Shown here piece after piece: positions 8,467 through 17,095 of a stretch of DNA of 64,000 bases. Position numbers and translations under genes: made by a program. Source of the stretch: JABDJZ01 sp047619685 (GTDB lineage Bacteria; Bacteroidota; Rhodothermia; Rhodothermales; UBA10348); the NCBI GenBank assembly GCA_047619685.1, contig JBLHLC010000018.1, forward strand, positions 19,210 to 83,209, given 5' to 3'. A model generated the notes under the pieces. The model did no database searches, was not told where the DNA came from, and saw nothing but the letters and a program-made list of their open reading frames with translations. The stretch's first letter is position 1. Each line of letters opens with the position of its first letter.

Positions 8467-10104
8467 ATGCGCGGTTTTTCGGCCTTCTTTGCCCTTGCCC
8501 TGATTGTTGCTCCCGTCCGGGCGCAGCACACCTATTCGGACAGTTACCCCAAGAACCCGGGAATAGATGTCCAGAACTACGTGTTCGAAGTCACGCTGAG
8601 TGACGAGTCGGACACGATTCAGGGTCGGACCACCGTGGATGCCCGCTTCCTGGAGGAGAGCCGCTCCCTTCGCCTGGACCTCATCGAACGCTCGGAAGCG
8701 CTCGAAGGAAAAGGCATGACCGTGGAGTCGGTGTGGTTGGGGGAAGACGAGCTGAGCTGGCAACATGAGGATGACGCTGTCCTGATTGACCTCGGCCGAG
8801 TCGTCGAAGCGGGCGAGCGCATCCAGGTGGAGGTGGCGTACTCCGGGGTTCCGGCTGCGGGCCTTCGCATCGGCGAAAACAAGCATGGAGACCGGACCTT
8901 CTTCTCCGACAACTGGTCGTCTCGCGTGCGCAATTGGCTGCCGACTGTCGACCACCCGTCCGACAAGGCATCCACCGAGTTCATCGTGACGGCCCCGGCC
9001 CACTATCAGGTGGTCTCGAACGGTCTTCGCATCGAGGAAACAGATCTGGAGGGCGATTTTCGCCTTACCCATTGGAAGAGCTCGGTACCGATTGCTACGT
9101 GGCTGTACTTCCTTGGCGTTGCGGAATTCGCGATGCAGCAGGTGGACACGTTCGACGGCAAAGCTGTCGAGACCTGGGTGTATCGCCAGGATCGGGACAA
9201 AGGCTTTTACGATTTCGCGATCCCGTCCAAGCAGGTGCTGACCTTCTTTTCCGATCTGGTCGGCCCGTATGCCTATGAGCGCCTCGCCAACGTGGTTTCT
9301 CCGGCTACCGGCGGCGGAATGGAAGCCGCCTCCACTCCCGCCTATGGCGAGGCTTCAGTCACGGGCGAGCGCACTCGCCGTTGGCAGATCGTCATCATCC
9401 ATGAAATCGCACACCAGTGGTTTGGCAACGCGGTGACCGAATCCCACTGGAATGACGTGTGGCTGAGCGAAGGCTTCGCCACCTATTACACCCTGCTCTT
9501 CCGCGAATATGCCTACGGCCACGATGACTTCATCGCGGGGCTGAAGGATTCCCGCGAGCGCATCGTCACATTCTACAAGGACGACTACGACTTCCAGCTG
9601 GTTCGCCCCTACGTCGAGGACCTGAACGACGTTTCGGGAGGGATGATGTATCAGAAGGGTGCGTGGACGCTGCATATGCTGGAAGAGATGCTGGGCCGTG
9701 ACACCTACAACAAGGGAGTGCGCGCGTACTACGCAGAGCATTTCAATGGAAACGTCCAGACGGAAGACTTCAAGCGGGCCATGGAGGAAGCCTCCGGAAT
9801 GGACCTGGACGGCTACTTTGACCAGTGGCTATTTCAGGGCGGTATCCCGCATCTGGAAGTCTCCTGGGGGCAGGACAACGGGACCCTCGAGGTCGATCTG
9901 AAGCAGACGCAGGAGACCTACTCCTTCGATCTCCAAGTTGACATCGAGATCCGTTTCGAGGATGGCTCGACCGAACGCGCTACCGTCGCTGTAGAGGGGA
10001 TGGACGCCGCCAAGATCCAGGTCGGATATGACACTGCGGTCACCGAGGTGGTCGTGGATCCAGATACGCGTCTCCTGGCATCCTGGGAGGTCAGCCGGCG
10101 CTGA
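8467..10104 (+). CDS. Exported M1-family zinc aminopeptidase
   Basis: This 545-residue peptidase removes N-terminal residues from peptides, probably in the periplasm or outside the cell. It has a signal peptide (cleavage after VRAQ, residue 20). An N-terminal beta domain precedes the catalytic domain with the zinc site HEIAHQWFG (H312, E313, H316) and the third ligand in WLSEGFATY (E335). The exopeptidase motif is TGGGMEAAS (about 281-289), in which the usual Asn of GAMEN is Ala, a known kind of variation. The protein ends after a short beta domain, so it is shorter than eukaryotic M1 enzymes but normal for secreted bacterial forms. The ATG at 8467 was preferred as it begins the signal peptide. 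It heads a long plus-strand gene run. Confidence 0.92.
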   Translation: MRGFSAFFALALIVAPVRAQHTYSDSYPKNPGIDVQNYVFEVTLSDESDTIQGRTTVDARFLEESRSLRLDLIERSEALEGKGMTVESVWLGEDELSWQHEDDAVLIDLGRVVEAGERIQVEVAYSGVPAAGLRIGENKHGDRTFFSDNWSSRVRNWLPTVDHPSDKASTEFIVTAPAHYQVVSNGLRIEETDLEGDFRLTHWKSSVPIATWLYFLGVAEFAMQQVDTFDGKAVETWVYRQDRDKGFYDFAIPSKQVLTFFSDLVGPYAYERLANVVSPATGGGMEAASTPAYGEASVTGERTRRWQIVIIHEIAHQWFGNAVTESHWNDVWLSEGFATYYTLLFREYAYGHDDFIAGLKDSRERIVTFYKDDYDFQLVRPYVEDLNDVSGGMMYQKGAWTLHMLEEMLGRDTYNKGVRAYYAEHFNGNVQTEDFKRAMEEASGMDLDGYFDQWLFQGGIPHLEVSWGQDNGTLEVDLKQTQETYSFDLQVDIEIRFEDGSTERATVAVEGMDAAKIQVGYDTAVTEVVVDPDTRLLASWEVSRR

Positions 10105-10153
10105 TCAAGCGCGCTCCGAAGGCAGGCCGCTTTCACGTAACCGAAGACCATCA

Positions 10154-10687
10154 ATGACCTCGTGGATCGCATTATTCAGGGGAATCAATGTCGGGGGCAA
10201 CAACATCCTCAAGATGGCGGAACTGCGGAGCGACCTTGAATCGCTGAACCTGAAGAACGTCCGCAGCTATATCCAGAGCGGGAATGTAATCTTCGACTCG
10301 GCGGCCGGGACCGCATCGTCACTCGCCGAGAGGATCGGAGCACTGGTCCACAAACAGCACGGCTTTCAACCGAGTATTTTCATCCTGAAACGCGATGACT
10401 TGCTCTCGGCGGTCGCATCCAATCCTTTTCCCGGGGCCGTGTCTGAGCCTAAGACGCTCCACTTCTTTTTCCTTCAAGAGTCCGCCGCCAATCCGGACTT
10501 CAGCGCAATTGAGAAGGCAAAGGCCGAGACCGAGAGCTACAGATTGATGGATCGGGTCTTTTATCTCCACGCTCCCGATGGCATTGGTCGCTCCAAGCTG
10601 GCCGCGAATGCAGAAAAGTATCTTGGCGTGGCGGGGACTGGTCGCAACTACCGGACGGTTGATAAACTTCTGTCCTTGGCCGCGTAG
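10154..10687 (+). CDS. DUF1697 family protein
   Basis: This 177-residue cytoplasmic protein starts with the DUF1697 signature (WIALFRGINVGGNN, then LGFENVRSYIQSGN-like LKNVRSYIQSGNVIF). It continues through FILKRDDLLSAVASNPFP to the LAANAEKYLGVAGTGRNYRT end typical of the family. Structure and role are only vaguely known for the family, which consists of small stand-alone proteins, so no function is given. It begins 49 bases after the M1 peptidase gene and 57 bases before the next gene on the same strand. Length is normal and the reading is intact. Confidence 0.88.
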   Translation: MTSWIALFRGINVGGNNILKMAELRSDLESLNLKNVRSYIQSGNVIFDSAAGTASSLAERIGALVHKQHGFQPSIFILKRDDLLSAVASNPFPGAVSEPKTLHFFFLQESAANPDFSAIEKAKAETESYRLMDRVFYLHAPDGIGRSKLAANAEKYLGVAGTGRNYRTVDKLLSLAA

Positions 10688-10744
10688 ACAGATCCGTGAC
10701 ACCGCGTGGTCCGGGACCCGCACGTACCGGACGAACATCAATTC

Positions 10745-11518
10745 ATGGCCGCGTCAAGGCTCCGCAGAACCGTTAGATATGTCCTGGCCGTTTTCTGGCT
10801 TTGCGCTGTCGGCTTTTTGTTTGCCAACATGCAGGCCAAGGGTGTGGCCGAGCAGTTGTCGCGCAGCAGTGACCGCGTGCGGGTTGAGATCAACTCAGAG
10901 CAGATGGTTTTTACGCCGACCGTGGATACGTCAGGGGTAGGTCTGTTCTTTTTCCCAGGGGCGCTGGTTGACGCCGACGCATACATTCCGCTGGCACGCG
11001 AGGTAGCCGAGTTCGGCTTCAAGGTGGTAATCCAAAAATTGCCGTGGCGTATGGCACTGCTCGCATCACATCGCGAACTCCTCTTTGACTTGACCAGGCA
11101 GCTCATCATCAACGAACAAACCAGTCGTCACTGGGTCGTTGGAGGGCATTCGAAAGGAGGTGCGCTTGCCGCAGAGTTTGCTGCCGGCAATGCGTCCCTT
11201 CTTTCTGGCCTTCTCCTGATTGGGACAACGCACCCAAGAGAACGCGCCATGTCTCAACTGACGATCGATGTCGTTAAGGTATCCGGGTCGAGGGATGGAT
11301 TGGCCAGTCCCGAGGAAGTCGAACAGTTTCGATATTTGCTGCCCACAGGAGCCGAGTTTATCCAGGTGGAAGGAGGCAATCATGCCCAATTCGCGTGGTA
11401 TGGCTGGCAACTGGGTGACAAATCCGCGACCATTTCCAGATCTGATCAGCACAAAGAACTCGTCCACGCGACGCTCACGCAGCTCACGCGGGTGTCGGCC
11501 AACAATCCGCGAGAGTAA
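10745..11518 (+). CDS. Membrane-anchored alpha/beta hydrolase
   Basis: This 257-residue protein has one N-terminal membrane helix (VLAVFWLCAVGFLFANM), then an alpha/beta-hydrolase domain. The nucleophile elbow is GGHSKGG (about residue 137), an acid is likely in the SGSRDGLAS segment, and the histidine is in EGGNHAQFAWYG. The GLFFFPGALVDADAYIPLA opening and HSKGGALAAEFA elbow match the alpha/beta-hydrolase-5-like group, often annotated as carboxymethylenebutenolidase-like or lipase-like. The ATG at 10745 was chosen since it leaves a normal short N-terminal tail before the helix. It lies 14 bases upstream of the epimerase gene and is probably cotranscribed with it. Substrate unknown. Confidence 0.85.
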   Translation: MAASRLRRTVRYVLAVFWLCAVGFLFANMQAKGVAEQLSRSSDRVRVEINSEQMVFTPTVDTSGVGLFFFPGALVDADAYIPLAREVAEFGFKVVIQKLPWRMALLASHRELLFDLTRQLIINEQTSRHWVVGGHSKGGALAAEFAAGNASLLSGLLLIGTTHPRERAMSQLTIDVVKVSGSRDGLASPEEVEQFRYLLPTGAEFIQVEGGNHAQFAWYGWQLGDKSATISRSDQHKELVHATLTQLTRVSANNPRE

Positions 11519-11532
11519 CAAGGAGAAAGACC

Positions 11533-12696
11533 ATGTCGATCAGTAGGAGACACTTTATTGGAACCGCAATGGGCGGAGCGGCAGGTGCCTTGGTAGGCCC
11601 CGGAGCATTCGGGCCCACGTACGCGCTCGCTGCCGGACTCGGAAGACCCTCTGCCACGGCACGGGCACTGCGCATACTCGTGTTGGGCGGAACCGGCTTC
11701 ATCGGGCCACACATGGTCCAGCACGCGCTGGATCGCGGTCACGAGGTCACGCTTTTCAATCGCGGTCAGACCAACACCCACCTCTTCCCGGAGGTCGAGA
11801 AACTGGTCGGAGACCGAAACGGACAACTCGACGCGCTCGCCGGTCGCTCGTGGGATGTGGTGATTGACAACAGCGGGTATTACCCGTCGCACGTGCGCAT
11901 GTCCGCCGAAGCCCTCCGCGACTCGGTGAGCCACTACCTCTTCACGTCGACGATAGATGCGTATCGCGACTACAACGTCGCAGGCTACGACGAGACCTAT
12001 CCGCTCCATCCGGCTGACCCGGCCCGGCCGGAAGATCCGAGACGATTTTACGGCCCGCTCAAGGCAGACTGCGAGCGCATCGTCCGGGAGATCTACCCGG
12101 AAAACTCCACGCAGGTTCGTCCCGGCTGGATTGCCGGCCCGGGCGACAATAACCATCTGCTCACGTACTGGGTCACGCGTATCGACCGGGGTGGCGAGGT
12201 CCTGGCCCCCGGCTCTCCGGACGACTACATGCAACTCACTGACGTGCGAGACCTGGCGGAATGGTACGTCCAGATCGCCGAGGAGGGGGTCTTCGGGCAG
12301 TTCAGTGCGGTGGGGCCGGTCATGTCCTGGGCCGAGTGGCTCTATGGCATCCGGGCGGTTACACCATCGGACGTTTCCTTTACTTGGGTGGACGCCGACT
12401 TCCTTCTTGAGCGAGACGCGAAGCCGTGGACGGATATTCCGCTGTGGTGGCCTACCCGCAACGACTGGGGTCCCCCCTCGTTTGGGGGCAATGTTGGAGG
12501 TGTTGGGGCCTTCTCAATCGATCCCGCGCGTGCCCACGCCAACGGGTTGGGCCACCGCACCGTGGCCAACACGGCCAAGTCAACACTGGACTGGTACAAC
12601 GAGACGTTCGACGGCTGGCCAGAGGGTGAGCGCCCCGGCTTTAGTGCGGCGCGCGAGCGCGAGTTGCTTGATGCTTGGCACGCCGCGAAGGGCTGA
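11533..12696 (+). CDS. Tat-exported NAD-dependent epimerase/dehydratase-like protein
   Basis: This 387-residue short-chain dehydrogenase-like protein opens with a Tat signal (SISRRHFIGTAMGGAAGALV). A Rossmann motif follows (ILVLGGTGFIGPHMV, about residue 48), and the central part has STIDAY and YGPLKADCE, where Y-x-x-x-K is the usual catalytic pair. The VRPGWIAGPGDN segment is typical of extended SDRs acting on nucleotide sugars. Export of an NAD-binding fold by Tat, already folded with cofactor, is consistent with glycoside oxidoreductases of this phylum. A strong ribosome-binding site (AAGGAGAAAG) precedes the ATG. The gene sits 14 bases after the alpha/beta hydrolase and 32 before the VOC lipoprotein. 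Substrate is not visible from sequence. Confidence 0.88.
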   Translation: MSISRRHFIGTAMGGAAGALVGPGAFGPTYALAAGLGRPSATARALRILVLGGTGFIGPHMVQHALDRGHEVTLFNRGQTNTHLFPEVEKLVGDRNGQLDALAGRSWDVVIDNSGYYPSHVRMSAEALRDSVSHYLFTSTIDAYRDYNVAGYDETYPLHPADPARPEDPRRFYGPLKADCERIVREIYPENSTQVRPGWIAGPGDNNHLLTYWVTRIDRGGEVLAPGSPDDYMQLTDVRDLAEWYVQIAEEGVFGQFSAVGPVMSWAEWLYGIRAVTPSDVSFTWVDADFLLERDAKPWTDIPLWWPTRNDWGPPSFGGNVGGVGAFSIDPARAHANGLGHRTVANTAKSTLDWYNETFDGWPEGERPGFSAARERELLDAWHAAKG

Positions 12697-12728
12697 GAAG
12701 CTGTTGTGATTCACAAAAACCAACGACC

Positions 12729-13694
12729 ATGAAGCGACCATCAGCAGCCGGTATTGCGGCGGGGTTCCTAGTGCTCACTGTTGCAGCGGGCTGCGAGTCG
12801 CCGCGCCAGTCGCCTCCAACCAATCCAATGGACGCCTACGGTATCACGGCCAGTAACGCCTTCTTCTACTACGACGACTTGGAGGCGGCCAACGAGTTCT
12901 ACACCGGCGTGCTGGGGCTCAAAACCATCGTGGATTACGGATTCGCCAAGATCCTTCAGATCGGTCCGACATCGCTGCTGACTCTCGTGGATCAGGCCCA
13001 CGGGATGCACTCCTCCCAGGAGCCCAAGACCGTCGCCATCGCCCTCATCACCGACCAGCTCGATGAGTGGTTCGACTACCTGAGTGGACAGGATCTCGAG
13101 ATGAAGTTTGGATACGACCCGCAGGAGGGTCGGCCCCACCACGGATTCGTTGCGGTTGATCCTGAAGGTTATCTGCTGGAGTTCGAACGGTTCAACCAGC
13201 ACCCGGAGAACGAGCGCTTCATGCCCATCCTGGATGCCACTGCGACGGTACCGGCCACCCCGACCGCCAGCAACGCGCCTAGCGGACTGGGTTTCAAGGC
13301 CACTGTGATCTGGCTGTATTACCGTGACATGGAGAGAGCCGAGCGGTTCTACGAGGACGCCTTCGGCCTTGAGCTTCTGGTCGATCAGGGATGGGCGAAG
13401 GTCTATCGCACGTCGGATTCCGGGTACCTCGGCCTGGTCGATGAGAAGCGGGGTATGCATAATTTCACGGAGACCAAGGCCGTCACGGTTTCATTCCTCA
13501 CGGATGACCTGGAAGGGTGGTTCTCTTACGCAAAGGGTGGTGCCTTCGAGTTGCGTTCTGACACCCTGAGCGGAGAAGGGGACCGGGTCGACGCTTTTGT
13601 GGGATACGATCCGGGCGGATATTTCCTGGAGTTCGATCACTTCCTGGAGCATGCGGATAACACAGAATTGCTGGCGCTGCTGCAGGCGAGGTGA
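12729..13694 (+). CDS. Two-domain VOC (glyoxalase-like) lipoprotein
   Basis: This 321-residue protein has a lipoprotein signal with lipobox VAAGC (Cys about residue 22), so it is probably anchored to a membrane. Two vicinal-oxygen-chelate units follow: residues about 37-155 (FFYYDDLEAANEFYTGVLGL) and about 185-310 (WLYYRDMERAERFYEDAFGL). The repeat halves have matching ends, PEGYLLEFERF and PGGYFLEFDHF, with a glutamate at the usual metal-ligand place. Several expected metal histidines are not obvious, so it may bind rather than convert a ligand. Intact, with small gaps to both neighbours on the same strand. No substrate can be named. Confidence 0.85.
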   Translation: MKRPSAAGIAAGFLVLTVAAGCESPRQSPPTNPMDAYGITASNAFFYYDDLEAANEFYTGVLGLKTIVDYGFAKILQIGPTSLLTLVDQAHGMHSSQEPKTVAIALITDQLDEWFDYLSGQDLEMKFGYDPQEGRPHHGFVAVDPEGYLLEFERFNQHPENERFMPILDATATVPATPTASNAPSGLGFKATVIWLYYRDMERAERFYEDAFGLELLVDQGWAKVYRTSDSGYLGLVDEKRGMHNFTETKAVTVSFLTDDLEGWFSYAKGGAFELRSDTLSGEGDRVDAFVGYDPGGYFLEFDHFLEHADNTELLALLQAR

Positions 13695-13731
13695 CCTCGG
13701 CGTCCCGACCCTCCTTGACACTTAGCTGAAA

Positions 13732-15612
13732 ATGAAAAAGCTCTCGACCTCGTTGATCTGGCTCGTGCTCGTGGTCGCGACCAGTTCAGCCAACGCGCAG
13801 TCGGGTCCGGTTCTGCGATTAGCCTTTGACGGAGCGGTCCAGAATGCGACGGAGCCGGGCATCGCCCCGACCGTTGAGGGAAGGCCTGCTTTCGCGCCGG
13901 GCCTTGACGGACAGGCGCTCCGGATTGAACCTTCCAACCCGGCCGCCACGATCTCCGTCGATGCATCGCAACTGCCGTTTGACCACGGCAGCGACTTCTC
14001 GCTCCGCTTCTGGATGCGGACCGACGCGCCGGCCGACAGTCGCTTCGTCCTGCTCTCGCAGAAGGAATTTCCAGACAACAGCCTCACGTCGCAGAAGAAC
14101 CCGGGCTGGGTCTTCTACACCTCCGGTGGCACATGGGCCTGGAGCATGGGCTCCGGGTCCAGGCGTATCACGTACGAGCGCGACAACGGACGCCACATGC
14201 CATTGAACGACGGCAAGTGGCACCAGCTCGCGATGACCTACAGCAGCGACTTGTCGGAGGTCCGCCTGTACTACGACGGAGTCAATTGGGTGACCTACCA
14301 CGTCAGCGACTCAAATGGCTTCGACTTCACGAATCAGCGCCCCCTGACTATCGGTGGCGAGCCGGTGATCTCCAAACCGGGCGTACTCCCGGCAATCGAG
14401 CAGGGAGCGCAAGGACTGCAGACGCTGGTCGATGCGTTCAACCGGCTGGGGCTCCAGGCGCTCTCCCCGGATGAGCTCATCCACCTCGTCGTGGATCCCC
14501 GCCGCGTGTTCGACCACAAAGTGGACCGGCGGGCAGCCCTGCTGGGCGCCGACAGCGTGGCCTTCCGGACCCAGATGGACTCGGTAGACTGGAAGCCTGT
14601 CGCCGCCGCCGAGTCGGCCTTGATGGCGAATCCGTATACGGTGCACCAGGTGTTGGACTTCGTGGAGACGGCGCCGCTCTTGCGCGTCTATGCCCTGGTG
14701 GACGGCCGTGTCGAGGTTCAGCCAGAGGGCGCCGCACGCTACGCTGAGCGCGAGCGCCTCGGGAACCCGGACTTCGAAATGGACGAACTGGCGGTGTGGG
14801 ACCGGGTCCTCGCACCCGGAGAGGTCGAATCTTCCTACACGGAGCATTTCGAGCCCACCCGTCCAGAACCGCACAAATCCGTTCGGTCTCTGACCGCCGC
14901 ATGCTGGAATATCTGGCACGGCGGCAAGCACTGGACGCAGCTGGAGCATGGCTGGGATTCCCGTGTCGCCATTGCAGACATGCTGCGGGACGGGGATGCC
15001 GACGTCGTGATGATGCAGGAGACGTACTCCTCGGGCGACTTCATAGCCGCGGAGCTCGGTTTTTACTTCGCCACGACGGTGGACTGGGACTACCTCAACC
15101 AGGGCTCCAACATCTCCGTCATGAGCCGCTGGCCCATCACAGAGGTTCACATCGATGAGGACTCGCCATTCAACGATGTGGGCGCCCGGGTTGCCGTCAG
15201 CGAGACACAGGATCTCTACGTCATGTCGAACTGGTACGGCATGGGACAATTCCCATCGGTCTTCGACTTTCACCGGCCCCGTTTCGAGGAGTCCGACGAC
15301 ATCCCCACCCTGTTCGCCGGGGACTTCAATGCCGTACCGCACACCGATGGAGGGGACAGCCCCGCGTCGCGCACCCTTATGGGGGCAGGGTTCACCGACG
15401 CCTACCGGAGTCTGTACCCGAATGCGACCACGCATCCGGCACCGACCCACCAGAACGGACAGCGGATCGACCAGCTGTATTATCGTGGGTCGGGACTTAC
15501 CAATACCGCGACCCAGGTTCTCTCCGACCGCCCCGGTGGCTTTCCATCCGACCATAATTTGATTCTCTCGACCTTCGATCTCAACTACGTCACGGACCAA
15601 GGTGGACGATGA
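13732..15612 (+). CDS. Exported LamG-like lectin domain fused to endonuclease/exonuclease/phosphatase domain
   Basis: This 626-residue exported protein has a signal peptide ending near ANAQ. A concanavalin/LamG-like domain follows (about 24-230; LRLAFDGAVQNATEPG, FSLRFWMRTD, WHQLAMTYSSD, LTIGGEPV) with its last strand returning at ELAVWDRVLAPGEV (about 345). An insert lies between. The C-terminal domain (about 385-620) is a DNase-I-like phosphohydrolase: ACWNIWHGG, VVMMQET (Glu), GDFNAVPHTDGG and the SDHNLI end with Asp-His. This catalytic set is shared by nucleases, sphingomyelinases and inositol phosphatases; the lectin-like part suggests a carbohydrate or lipid surface target. Its stop overlaps the start of the sulfatase (ATGA), so the two are translationally coupled. 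Confidence 0.88.
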   Translation: MKKLSTSLIWLVLVVATSSANAQSGPVLRLAFDGAVQNATEPGIAPTVEGRPAFAPGLDGQALRIEPSNPAATISVDASQLPFDHGSDFSLRFWMRTDAPADSRFVLLSQKEFPDNSLTSQKNPGWVFYTSGGTWAWSMGSGSRRITYERDNGRHMPLNDGKWHQLAMTYSSDLSEVRLYYDGVNWVTYHVSDSNGFDFTNQRPLTIGGEPVISKPGVLPAIEQGAQGLQTLVDAFNRLGLQALSPDELIHLVVDPRRVFDHKVDRRAALLGADSVAFRTQMDSVDWKPVAAAESALMANPYTVHQVLDFVETAPLLRVYALVDGRVEVQPEGAARYAERERLGNPDFEMDELAVWDRVLAPGEVESSYTEHFEPTRPEPHKSVRSLTAACWNIWHGGKHWTQLEHGWDSRVAIADMLRDGDADVVMMQETYSSGDFIAAELGFYFATTVDWDYLNQGSNISVMSRWPITEVHIDEDSPFNDVGARVAVSETQDLYVMSNWYGMGQFPSVFDFHRPRFEESDDIPTLFAGDFNAVPHTDGGDSPASRTLMGAGFTDAYRSLYPNATTHPAPTHQNGQRIDQLYYRGSGLTNTATQVLSDRPGGFPSDHNLILSTFDLNYVTDQGGR

Positions 15613-17090
15613 CGTTATCTGCCGGTGACTTTGTGAGATGCTTGGTCATCCTCTGCCTGGTCCCAGGTCTCCAAGCCTGCAACCCCCAGGCCGATGACCT
15701 ACCTCCCCCCAACATCGTCTTCATCATGGCCGACGATATGGGATGGGGCGATGTCGAGTCCTACAATCCAGAGTCGCTGACTCCGACGCCAAACATCAAC
15801 CGGTTGGCCGAGGAAGGGCTGTCCTTCATGGACGCGCATTCCGGATCCGGCGTCTGCACGCCGACGCGGTACGGGGTCATGACGGGGCGCTCCTACTGGA
15901 GGACATACAAGGGGCATTCACTGGTCATGCCCTATGATCCTCCCGTCATCCCACCGGAACGATTGACCTGGGGTAGACTCATGCAGGAGCAGGGCTACAC
16001 AACCGGTTACGTGGGCAAGTGGCATCTTGGGTTGTGGTACCCGTCCAAGCCAAGTAACGTGTGGCCGCGCCAGTACACCATGACTGAAGGTGAGGTCGAT
16101 TTCAGTAGGCCCATAGTGGGCGGCCCTACCGATCTGGGCTTCGACTACTTCTTCGGCAATGCCGGCGGACCCAACAACGACTCCCCGTACACCTTCATCA
16201 GAAACGATCGTTGGGTGGATGCGCCAACCGTGATGACGCCACCAGAGATGATCCAGCAGCTTGGCGTCGTTGAGGGGTTGATGGCTCCCGACTGGGACCA
16301 GGAAGTTGTGGATAGCAGGTTGACCCAGGAAGCCGTCGCGTTTATCACCCGCCATGTAAAAGACAATCCCGGGAAGCCTTTCTTTCTCCAGTACAGCCTT
16401 TCGGCCCCACACATTCCCTGGACCGCTCCCGCTTTTGTCCGCGGAACGAGCGGCGAGGGTCCCCGAGGCGACATGAACGCTCTGGTAGACTGGATGGTCG
16501 GAGAAGTCCGGGGTGCCCTGGAAAGCCAGGGTATTCTGGATGAGACGATCCTCATCTTTACCAGTGACAACGGGCCTCGCCAGGGTGCCAACGGGCAACG
16601 CTCCGCCGGCCCCTACCGTGGGTTCAAGAACACTGCGTACGAAGGAGGTCACAGGGTCCCGTTCATCGCCAGGTGGCCCGGAAAGATTGCGGCCGGAGAG
16701 CGCTCGGACGTACCCATCAGTCTGACGGACATGGTGGCAACCTTCGCCGAGTTCTCGAACTACGACCTGCCGGATAACGCCGGGGAGGATAGCTACTCGG
16801 TGCTGGCCACTCTGATGGGACAAGAGAACGGCGCCCGGCCACGCCCGGCCCTCATCACGGACACCAGCAGAGGTGATTTTTCGGTTCGCAGGGGTACCTG
16901 GAAACTGGTTGCGTTGAATCCTCACCCTCGGAATCGGCTGGAGCGGGTGACATACGAGCTCTTCGATCTGGCTCAGGATCCCTATGAGACGACGAATCTG
17001 GCTGACGTCAATCCGGACATTGTGGAGCAGCTGAAAGAGCTCCTTAACGAGAGCAAGGAGACCGGTTTGCGGTTCCTGGACCAGCCTTGA
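15609..17090 (+). CDS. Lipoprotein sulfatase (FGly type)
   Basis: This 493-residue arylsulfatase-family enzyme hydrolyses sulfate esters. It has a lipoprotein signal (lipobox LQAC, Cys 24). The metal aspartates are in MADDMGWGD (about 41-48), and the formylglycine site is CTPTR (Cys 83) within GVCTPTRYGVMTGR. GKWHLGLW, SAPHIPW and FTSDNGPR follow in the right order, giving further metal and sulfate ligands. The start overlaps the preceding gene, and its TGA is followed within a few bases by the serine hydrolase start, so three genes form a tight unit. A maturation enzyme is required for formylglycine and is not in this window. The probable substrate is a sulfated glycan, as is common in marine Bacteroidota. 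Confidence 0.92.
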   Translation: MTLSAGDFVRCLVILCLVPGLQACNPQADDLPPPNIVFIMADDMGWGDVESYNPESLTPTPNINRLAEEGLSFMDAHSGSGVCTPTRYGVMTGRSYWRTYKGHSLVMPYDPPVIPPERLTWGRLMQEQGYTTGYVGKWHLGLWYPSKPSNVWPRQYTMTEGEVDFSRPIVGGPTDLGFDYFFGNAGGPNNDSPYTFIRNDRWVDAPTVMTPPEMIQQLGVVEGLMAPDWDQEVVDSRLTQEAVAFITRHVKDNPGKPFFLQYSLSAPHIPWTAPAFVRGTSGEGPRGDMNALVDWMVGEVRGALESQGILDETILIFTSDNGPRQGANGQRSAGPYRGFKNTAYEGGHRVPFIARWPGKIAAGERSDVPISLTDMVATFAEFSNYDLPDNAGEDSYSVLATLMGQENGARPRPALITDTSRGDFSVRRGTWKLVALNPHPRNRLERVTYELFDLAQDPYETTNLADVNPDIVEQLKELLNESKETGLRFLDQP

Positions 17091-17095
17091 GAGCG

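Noticed and set aside
14311..15600. 429-codon minus-strand frame opposite the LamG-endonuclease
   Set aside because: The plus strand has clear catalytic motifs; this frame has none and is a shadow.
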